Shown here: piece by piece, positions 8,429 to 14,450 of the stretch
How positions within the stretch are numbered: position 1 is the first letter of the stretch
Layout: each line of letters starts with the position of its first letter
Source of the DNA: DATFKA01 sp042095835
GTDB lineage: Bacteria > Bacteroidota > Bacteroidia > Chitinophagales > Saprospiraceae
Length of the DNA: 35,864 nt
Assembly: GCA_042095835.1 (NCBI GenBank)
Contig: JBELML010000057.1
Coordinates: 1-35,864 of the forward strand
Direction: 5' to 3'
Made by a program: the position numbers and the translations under genes
The notes under the pieces: model-generated
The model's database searches: none
What the model saw: the letters and a program-made list of their open reading frames with translations, nothing else
Told to the model about the DNA's origin: nothing

Positions 8429-9559
8429 ATGAAGGGTTCCATACGAATAGCTACTATCTTAGGCATTCCAGTGCATATCCATTGGACCTTCTTCCTCATT
8501 TTTGTATACATCTATGCCTTGGGGAGCTTTTCATCCTCTGCACCAAAGCTAACGGCCTCTTATGCGCTGTTGATTATTTTACTTTTCACTTGCGTACTGC
8601 TCCATGAGTTTGGTCATGCTTTGATGGCTAGGCGCTATGGTGTTAAGACTCATGATATCATCTTATCTCCCATTGGAGGAATTGCGCGCCTGAACCGTAT
8701 ACCCGAGAAACCCATCCAGGAGTTTATGGTTGCTATAGCTGGTCCACTGGTGAACGTAGCTATAGCTATTTTGCTGTTACCTTTCTACTTTTTTACCTTA
8801 TCGGCAGTAGATCGTAGCAACTTGGTCAATAGTCTCTTTAATTCTGGAGGCAACTATTTTGCTCCCGATTTGGGTGTAGCGGGCTTTTTGATTGTGGGCG
8901 TCTTCTGGCTGAATATCGTATTGGCGATTTTCAATCTCTTACCTGCTTTCCCGATGGACGGTGGGCGGGTGCTACGCGCTTTATTATCCTTGAAATTTAG
9001 CAGAGTAAAAGCAACGCGAATTGCAGCAAATATTGGAAAGGCTTTCGCCATTTTCTTTGTAGCGGTTGGTATTTTTAGTCAACCCTTTAATGCTATTTAC
9101 ATCTTTATTGGCTTTTTCATCTTCCTAACCGCCACCAATGAGTATCGGATGGTACGCTATGAGAAAGTATTGGAAAACGATACCGGAAAAGACCTAATGC
9201 AGCAAGCTTTGTCGAGTCTGCAATTAACTGATCCCATAGAAAAAGCGATCGGCCTACAAGGCAAAAAACGCAATCGCAACTTTCTCATTCGCGATGCCTG
9301 GCTGAATCCGGTGGGCGTTTTATCAGAAAGGCAAATCCTCCAAGCTCAAAAACGTAAGGAGGGAGCCCAAGCCATCCACGAGTTTCCATTATTACAGGTA
9401 CCACTAGCTAGTCAGGAGCTACAGCTTGGCCACCTCTTTAAGCTACTTGGAGACAACAAATTCAAGATGCTAGTCCTAGTCGACAAGTACGGACAGGCTA
9501 CTGGCGTAGTCGACAACCACCTCGTCAATTTCTATATGAAAAAGGTCTCTAAAGGGTAG
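8429..9559 (+). CDS. M50-family site-2-type membrane metalloprotease with C-terminal CBS-like region
   Basis: This predicted multi-pass inner-membrane zinc protease has 376 residues. The active-site motif HEFGH is at 59-63, on a membrane segment, and the third zinc ligand is Asp177 in NLLPAFPMDGGRV. Both sit in the usual S2P order. About five hydrophobic segments fill residues 10-235. The C-terminal 130 residues are soluble and resemble a degenerate CBS pair, ending in VLVDKYGQATGVV. This layout is typical of the bacterial S2P-like M50 group whose substrates are mostly unknown. I use the ATG at 8429 because the upstream in-frame codons come from the periodic repeat and would spoil the N-terminus. 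The gene converges on the GT2 gene. Confidence 0.87.
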   Translation: MKGSIRIATILGIPVHIHWTFFLIFVYIYALGSFSSSAPKLTASYALLIILLFTCVLLHEFGHALMARRYGVKTHDIILSPIGGIARLNRIPEKPIQEFMVAIAGPLVNVAIAILLLPFYFFTLSAVDRSNLVNSLFNSGGNYFAPDLGVAGFLIVGVFWLNIVLAIFNLLPAFPMDGGRVLRALLSLKFSRVKATRIAANIGKAFAIFFVAVGIFSQPFNAIYIFIGFFIFLTATNEYRMVRYEKVLENDTGKDLMQQALSSLQLTDPIEKAIGLQGKKRNRNFLIRDAWLNPVGVLSERQILQAQKRKEGAQAIHEFPLLQVPLASQELQLGHLFKLLGDNKFKMLVLVDKYGQATGVVDNHLVNFYMKKVSKG

Positions 9560-9560
9560 C

Positions 9561-9600
9561 TACGCTGTTTAAATATTGAACCGTTTGGGAAGTCAGCGTA
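9561..9600. terminator. Inverted repeat between convergent genes
   Basis: TACGCTG at 9561-9567 is exactly complementary to CAGCGTA at 9594-9600, with a 26-base AT-rich loop. It fills the 41-base gap between the convergent protease and GT2 genes and abuts the GT2 stop codon. There is no strong T-run, so a role in termination or 3'-end protection is only a guess. Confidence 0.35.
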
Positions 9601-10572
9601 CTAACCAAGGTGTTCACGTTCATATTCCTTTAGCACAGAGCCTTTGGTAATCTTCCGCACCTTGTAAGGTCGCTTATGCTGAGACTCAAAGTAAGTCCGC
9701 ATCTGTATTTCTACTACGATACCGATGGTGATGAACTGCACACCCATAAACAAGAGTAGCATACCCAAAATCAAGAGTGGCCTTCCCCAAATATCATTAC
9801 CTAAAATCTTGACAATCAAGAGGTAAATATTAATGAGTACGCCTATGCCAAACATCATAATCCCCGTGTTTCCAAAAAGGTGCATCGGCTTGCGCAGATA
9901 GCTTTTAAAAAAGAGCATCAGCAGCAAATCAGAAACGACCTTTATGGTGCGACCTAAACCATATTTAGAAGTACCAAATTGACGAGCGTGGTGCTTGACA
10001 TCAATCTGGGTTATACGCCCTCCTTCCAGATGCGCCAATAGTGGGATGAAACGATGTAGCTCTCCGTACAGTCCCAAGTCTTTGGCGAGATCTGCCTTAA
10101 AAACTTTGAGCGCACAGCCATAATCTTTGAGTTTGACACCACCTGCTGTGCGGATAATGTAGTTTGCAATCCGGCTAGGAATCTTGCGCAGAAACATGCC
10201 GTCTTTACGATTAGCGCGGTTCCCGGCTACCATATCAAACTCACCTTCCTCGGCGATCTTCAGCATAGCAGGAATATCGCTTGGGTCGTTTTGTAAATCA
10301 CCGTCCATCGTAGCGATGTACTCTCCATCGGCGTAATCGATACCCGCCATTAAAGCTAAACTTTGGCCATAGTTCTTTTTGAACTCCACCACCTTCAGTC
10401 GAGGATGCTCCAAGGCGTATAGCTCCTTTAAGGTATTGTCTGTAGAACCATCGTCTACATAGACAATTTCATATTCGTAGCCTTCTAGCGCATCCGTAAT
10501 CTGTTGGACAAGCGGGCGAACATTTTCTTCTTCATTGTAGACCGAAACAACTACCGACAACTTTGGCTGCAT
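9601..10572 (-). CDS. GT2 glycosyltransferase, polyprenyl-phosphate sugar synthase type
   Basis: This 323-residue protein is a GT-A-fold transferase of the DPM1/ArnC/GtrB kind, which moves a sugar from a nucleotide donor to undecaprenyl phosphate on the cytoplasmic face. The start LSVVVSVYNEEENV and VDDGSTDNT (40-47) form the nucleotide-binding region. The metal-binding MDGD lies at 89-92, and the acceptor-side region RKIPSRIANYI is near 130-140. Two transmembrane helices occur at about 230-260 and 266-292. The gene lies downstream of an ArnT-like GT39 gene on the same strand, 266 bases away. The pair fits synthesis and use of a lipid-linked sugar in envelope modification. The sugar is unknown. 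Confidence 0.9.
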   Translation of the reverse strand: MQPKLSVVVSVYNEEENVRPLVQQITDALEGYEYEIVYVDDGSTDNTLKELYALEHPRLKVVEFKKNYGQSLALMAGIDYADGEYIATMDGDLQNDPSDIPAMLKIAEEGEFDMVAGNRANRKDGMFLRKIPSRIANYIIRTAGGVKLKDYGCALKVFKADLAKDLGLYGELHRFIPLLAHLEGGRITQIDVKHHARQFGTSKYGLGRTIKVVSDLLLMLFFKSYLRKPMHLFGNTGIMMFGIGVLINIYLLIVKILGNDIWGRPLLILGMLLLFMGVQFITIGIVVEIQMRTYFESQHKRPYKVRKITKGSVLKEYEREHLG

Positions 10573-10838
10573 ATCTTTTATGTGTTATGTGCTATGTTAA
10601 TGAGACCCGGTGCTTTAGCAACGTTGGTCGAATTAATCCCGGCGGAGTGCAACGAACGTCGGGATGCTTTGCTATGTGTTATGTGTTATGTATTTTACAA
10701 GGGACCACATCACTATATCTCCAAGTCACTATATCAAAACATCACAACATCAAAAAAACCAAAACTCCAGCATCCACCCATCTCTACATCACAACATCTT
10801 CCATGTCACTATGTCGCCACATCACAAAATCTTCCACG
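10573..10838. repeat. Composite repeat: 7-bp units, REP-like copy B, then 8-bp-periodic array
   Basis: This gap between the two glycosyltransferase genes is made of repeats. TTATGTG/CTATGTT heptamers (10580-10600) lead to the 37-base hairpin repeat at 10630-10666. A second heptamer run (10671-10691) follows. From about 10690 to 10840 come some 17 degenerate octamers with TC every 8 bases, such as CATCACAA, TATCTCCA, ATGTCACT. Three overlapping plus-strand reading frames pass through it, but their residues only reflect the repeat. The array runs up to the GT39 stop codon. Confidence 0.7.
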
Positions 10839-12419
10839 TCAGTCCCTTTTCAATCTCCCAATCACATACACTGGTCTTCCTCTATGTCGCTGTGGCAACT
10901 CATCTACCTGCTCATACTGGAGGTCTGGATACTCCGCTGTATCGATGATATATAACCCTGCGGGGTCAAAATTATCAAAAACTCTAGGAATAATCGAACC
11001 TCTGGCTTTTGTCATATAAAAAGAAATCGCGGCTTCCATTTCTGTTTCCTTATAGACATACAGCATTTGGTCGGAATAGGTTGAACCAACTCGCTTGCTT
11101 TGCTGGCGGATGACATCTCCGAAGTCGTTTTGATTTCGATCTGGCAAAACATAAAAATTGAAGCCTATCCGAAATACGAGTAAGCCCAACACAAAATAAA
11201 CTAGGCGATTTGGAGTATCTTTTATATAAAAATAGGCTATAGAGATGGCCGCTAGACCCAAACCGATAACTTTCGCATACAGGTAGGGCGTATTGGCCGT
11301 TTCTTTTAAAAATAGTGGCGCAAAACTACCAAGCGCAATGATGATAATAAGCAGGGTAAACAAACCATTGATCAGCTGATATTGCCAGGTTTTTTCTGCT
11401 TTATGAACCTGAAATAGATATAAATAGACTATAAAGATCAATGGCGCGTGCATCAAAAGGTACCTGGGATACACTTCTGGCGAAGTCCAATACACCGCGA
11501 TATTAGCAAGAAACATCAAGAGGCAATAGGCCATGAAATCATCTTTTGCCAAAAGGCGCCGTATATCCTTTCTCATAAAAAGAATAAGCATAATAGACCA
11601 AGGTAGGAAATGGTAGCCCATCTCTAAGGGGAAACTGAGCAGATGCAATAGCGTTTCTCCAATACCAAAGTTGGCGGCCGTACGCATGGTCGACTCGGTA
11701 AAAAGGGTCTGAAAAACATTTTCTAGACCATTATATCGATCGTAAACCGCATAATAGAGTCCGATCAGGGCTACACAAAGCAGGCCACTGCCGATATGCT
11801 GAATGGAAAAAAGGCGCTTCCAATCTCTTTTATACATCAAATAGCTAATCAGCGTCACCCCAACAAAGACAATAGCCGGTAAGCCTTTGAGCAAAAAGCC
11901 AATGGTGGTGAGTAAATATGCCACTAAAAACAGGGGCCAATAGCGCTGCTGCTGATAGAAACGATACACCGATATAAACAAGACAAACATCACCCATGAA
12001 AAGGTAATATCGATCAAAGCGAGCATAGCATCCCAAAATAAAATCCGCCCACAGGTGATCAGCATAAAAGCACTCAAAAATGCAAAACGCTGACCATATT
12101 TTGGGCGTAGATACCAGAAGATCGTTCCTCCATAAGCCATCAAGGCCAGGACGGTAGGAATACGCGCTATCATCTCATTATAGGTGCCAAACAAGCGGAA
12201 GAAACTCAGCAATATCCAGTTGAAAAGGGGCGGCTTTTTGTAGTAGTAATTGCCGTGTAGAGTAGGAGTGATCAAATTCCCCGACAAGTCCATTTCCAGG
12301 GCTACTAGTGAGCGAATACCTTCATCATCAATAAAGGTCAACAAACCTAGGTTGATAAATAAAGCCGGAATTAGGAGTACTATTGCCAGGACATATAGTC
12401 CCGTTTTCTTAAATTGCAT
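10839..12419 (-). CDS. GT39/ArnT-like membrane glycosyltransferase
   Basis: This integral membrane GT-C enzyme has about 526 residues from the ATG at 12419. It should transfer a sugar from a polyprenyl-phosphate carrier to an envelope acceptor on the periplasmic side. The N-terminus has one helix, then FIDDEGIRSLVALEMDLSG; the acidic DDE corresponds to the catalytic loop of the ArnT/PMT group. YYKKPPLFNW follows, as in ArnT relatives. At least ten more hydrophobic segments precede a soluble tail of about 100 residues ending in GRPVYVIGRLKRD. A longer start at 12512 exists, but those residues are encoded by the inverted repeat of the adjacent element, so I reject it. The neighbour at 9601 is a likely supplier of the lipid-linked sugar. 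The acceptor is unknown. Confidence 0.85.
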   Translation of the reverse strand: MQFKKTGLYVLAIVLLIPALFINLGLLTFIDDEGIRSLVALEMDLSGNLITPTLHGNYYYKKPPLFNWILLSFFRLFGTYNEMIARIPTVLALMAYGGTIFWYLRPKYGQRFAFLSAFMLITCGRILFWDAMLALIDITFSWVMFVLFISVYRFYQQQRYWPLFLVAYLLTTIGFLLKGLPAIVFVGVTLISYLMYKRDWKRLFSIQHIGSGLLCVALIGLYYAVYDRYNGLENVFQTLFTESTMRTAANFGIGETLLHLLSFPLEMGYHFLPWSIMLILFMRKDIRRLLAKDDFMAYCLLMFLANIAVYWTSPEVYPRYLLMHAPLIFIVYLYLFQVHKAEKTWQYQLINGLFTLLIIIIALGSFAPLFLKETANTPYLYAKVIGLGLAAISIAYFYIKDTPNRLVYFVLGLLVFRIGFNFYVLPDRNQNDFGDVIRQQSKRVGSTYSDQMLYVYKETEMEAAISFYMTKARGSIIPRVFDNFDPAGLYIIDTAEYPDLQYEQVDELPQRHRGRPVYVIGRLKRD

Positions 12420-12454
12420 AATCGCTGCAAAGGTAGCTTTTTGTAAGTTTATTA

Positions 12455-12616
12455 AGAGTATGTTTAAATTTTGTTTTTGGAGGTAAAATTTGATGATTTT
12501 GTATCTAGACAAGGCAAAAAGCGCAGTAATAGCCTAGCTATTACGAGCATTTTTAACGAATTCTAGGGACAAAAGGGCAAATTTTAGCCCGAAGGATAAA
12601 CTTTTAAACATGCTCT
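12455..12616 (+). mobile_element. MITE-like palindromic element E1
   Basis: The ends are AGAGTATGTTTAAA (12455-12468) and TTTAAACATGCTCT (12603-12616), inverted with one mismatch. The interior has AGACAAGGCAAAAA (12507-12520), a perfect hairpin GTAATAGC-CTA-GCTATTAC (12526-12544), GAGCATTTTTAACG and a GGGC/GCCC dyad (12575-12590). The first 45 bases match the element at 22396-22484 in reverse orientation at 44 positions. It fills most of the divergent gap between the GT39 and VanX-like genes, so it may carry or displace their promoters. It has no coding capacity and no obvious target duplication. Confidence 0.7.
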
Positions 12617-12632
12617 ATGCCAAGTAATCAAT

Positions 12633-13340
12633 ATGAAATATCAATATCTAGTCTTACTTCCACTACTCTTTGCTTGTCGGCAACAAACCGAACCGGCTAC
12701 CAGCAACTTATCTGATCCCAAACCTGCCGCCATAGAAACCGCCGAACAAGTCGCCATACAGAAGGAGCCACCGCTCATAAGGTATGACTATGATACCACC
12801 CAATGGTTCGATTTAAACGATTTGGATACCAGTATCTACTTGGACCTCCGCTATGCGACGACCAATAACTTTGTCCAAGAAGTAATGTACGATTGTGCGC
12901 GTTGTTTCCTGAGGCGAGAGGTTGCCAAAGCAGTGGTCCAAGCGCATCAGGATCTTCAAGCTCAGGGCTATGGAGGCTTAATCATGTACGATTGCTACCG
13001 TCCTCGGCCTATCCAATGGAAACTGTGGAACAAAGTGCCAGACCCCAACTACGTGGCGGACCCAAGGAAAGGCTCTATGCACAATCGTGGAGGAGCTGTG
13101 GACTTGAGTATCGTTGATCAAAATGGGAAAGCGCTGGATATGGGTACGGAGTTTGACTACTTTGGCAAAGAAGCTCACCACGATTACACTGGACATAGCG
13201 CAGAGATACAAGCCAATCGCGATTTACTCAAGGCGGTAATGTCTGCTCAAGATTTCCGATGGATACGCACCGAGTGGTGGCATTACAGCTATAAACCCAA
13301 AACTTTTGAAATATCGGATATGCTCTGGGATTGTGAGTAA
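12633..13340 (+). CDS. D-Ala-D-Ala dipeptidase (VanX/DdpX-like, peptidase M15D) lipoprotein
   Basis: This 235-residue zinc peptidase should hydrolyse D-Ala-D-Ala. The catalytic set is complete: Arg123 in YDCYRP, zinc ligands His150 and Asp157 in SMHNRGGAVD (SxHxxGxAxD), and Glu214 and His217 in EWWH. An N-terminal lipoprotein signal ends at FAC, giving Cys15, followed by a Pro/Ala/Glu-rich linker to about residue 48. The enzyme is therefore predicted to be membrane-anchored in the periplasm, unlike cytoplasmic VanX. There are no vanH, vanA or two-component genes next to it, so this looks like envelope dipeptide turnover rather than glycopeptide resistance. The start lies 17 bases after element E1, and element E3 follows its stop. 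Dipeptide specificity is inferred from the motifs. Confidence 0.88.
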   Translation: MKYQYLVLLPLLFACRQQTEPATSNLSDPKPAAIETAEQVAIQKEPPLIRYDYDTTQWFDLNDLDTSIYLDLRYATTNNFVQEVMYDCARCFLRREVAKAVVQAHQDLQAQGYGGLIMYDCYRPRPIQWKLWNKVPDPNYVADPRKGSMHNRGGAVDLSIVDQNGKALDMGTEFDYFGKEAHHDYTGHSAEIQANRDLLKAVMSAQDFRWIRTEWWHYSYKPKTFEISDMLWDCE

Positions 13341-13400
13341 GAAAAAATACGATATACTAGGTAAATCACCAAACACTGTTTATTTTTAAGCATATTGTTT

Positions 13401-13583
13401 AGTAACAGCCAAAAAACAACTTACCGATTTTGATGGAATCTTTTGCTCCAATACGGCGTTAAAAAGCTCTTTATGCCACAGGCATAAGCTAGGCAGAATG
13501 CCCTGCATTGCCTACGTTTTTTGCCTTGTCTTGGCTCAAAATCTTCTCGATCAAAATGCGGGACTTATTCTTTGTCCGTTACT
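13401..13583 (-). mobile_element. MITE-like palindromic element E3
   Basis: Imperfect arms of about 50 bases face each other, starting AGTAACAGCCAAAAAA on the left and, read inward from the right end, AGTAACGGACAAAGAA. The interior repeats the E1 core in reverse: AGACAAGGCAAAAA reads on the minus strand at 13518-13531 and GAGCTTTTTAACG at 13457-13469. Between them are two hairpins, ATGCC-aca-GGCAT (13473-13485) and a bulged 10-bp stem TAGGC..AATGC-cct-GCATTGCCTA (13490-13514). It is non-coding and lies between the VanX-like and TetR genes. Confidence 0.65.
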
Positions 13584-13614
13584 TACCGGATTACTAACTC
13601 ATTAATTCCCCCCC

Positions 13615-14223
13615 ATGGGTATCCAAGAACGTAAAGCCCGACAAAAAGAAGCCCTTCGCCAACAAATCATTCAGGCGGCTACTGGTATCTTCCTAGAAGA
13701 AGGATATGAAGGCACAAGTATCCGCAAGATCGCAAGCATCGTTGAATATAGCCCGGCCACTTTATATCTTTATTTTGAGGATAAGCAAGCTATTTTTCAA
13801 GCTATTTTAGCGAATGCGTATGAGGAGTTTCTCACTTTTTTAAAACCTGCCAAGATCATTGCAGATCCGCTTTCTCGCCTCCAGGAAATGTATAAGAAAT
13901 ACATCGAATTTGCCTTCAAATATCCTAGCTACTATGACCTGCTATATTTAGAGCCCGCCACGGCTACGCCAAAGGAAGATGGGGCAAATTATGCCCATCA
14001 AACCAGCCAGCTTTTTACTGATACGATCCGGGAGTGTAAAAAAAATGGCTATTTTGTAAGACATGATGCCGAAGCCCTAGCTTTAAGTGTTTGGTCATTT
14101 GCCCACGGTCTAGTAAGTCTGCGTCACCGCCATCGATTAGACAACTTCCCTGATAAGGAGTGGAAAATTCATTTAGAGCAGACCCTCAGAGAGTTTTCTA
14201 CCATCTTAAGAGCTGCACAATAA
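13615..14223 (+). CDS. TetR-family transcriptional repressor (WHG-type C-terminal domain)
   Basis: This is a 202-residue DNA-binding regulator. The helix-turn-helix domain covers about residues 12-60, including GYEGTSIRKIA, SPATLYLYF and the typical EDKQAIFQAIL. The ligand-binding half carries WSFAHGLVSLRHRHRL at about 157-172, which fits the TetR_C_33/WHG subgroup. The gene stands alone between element E3 and the second TonB receptor. It is the only repressor of this type in the window, so it is a candidate for the palindromes before both acyl-CoA dehydrogenase genes. However, I find no copy of that palindrome at its own promoter, so autoregulation is not supported. The ligand is unknown. 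Confidence 0.88.
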   Translation: MGIQERKARQKEALRQQIIQAATGIFLEEGYEGTSIRKIASIVEYSPATLYLYFEDKQAIFQAILANAYEEFLTFLKPAKIIADPLSRLQEMYKKYIEFAFKYPSYYDLLYLEPATATPKEDGANYAHQTSQLFTDTIRECKKNGYFVRHDAEALALSVWSFAHGLVSLRHRHRLDNFPDKEWKIHLEQTLREFSTILRAAQ

Positions 14224-14331
14224 GCAGTTCTTCTTTGTAAAATAGCGCCACTCCTCTCCTTTTGATCGACAAATATCATACTTTTGTCATTTAGATGCTC
14301 ATTTCTGCTGGACAGATAGAAACATAATACC

Positions 14332-14375
14332 TGAACATTAGTATTTTGAGCATGTTAGCCTATGTATAATGTTCA
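14332..14375. promoter_or_regulatory. Widely spaced inverted repeat upstream of second TonB receptor
   Basis: TGAACATTA (14332-14340) and TAATGTTCA (14367-14375) are exact inverted 9-mers 26 bases apart, 75 bases before the receptor start. They could form a hairpin in the 5' leader or be two half-sites for a DNA-binding protein. No T-run follows. The rest of the 227-base gap shows nothing else recognisable. Confidence 0.4.
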
Positions 14376-14450
14376 TTGAAGCTATTGCTTGAATACATCA
14401 TTATTTGCATTTGCTCTCTCATTCGGATTTAAACAAGAGACACTCACTGT

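Noticed and set aside
10690..10840. CRISPR array
   Set aside because: The period is 8 bases, units are degenerate, and there are no unique spacers or cas genes.
10504..11019. Plus-strand open frames of 94-171 codons between the glycosyltransferase genes
   Set aside because: They run through the periodic repeat and into the antisense strand of both neighbours; residue content mirrors the repeat.
12420..12512. Longer start for the GT39 gene at 12512
   Set aside because: The extra 31 residues come from the inverted repeat of element E1 and carry a basic, non-signal sequence; the ATG at 12419 opens directly on the first membrane helix.
12633..13340. Glycopeptide (vancomycin) resistance cluster
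   Set aside because: Only the dipeptidase is present, with a lipoprotein signal; there is no vanH, ligase or VanRS pair nearby.
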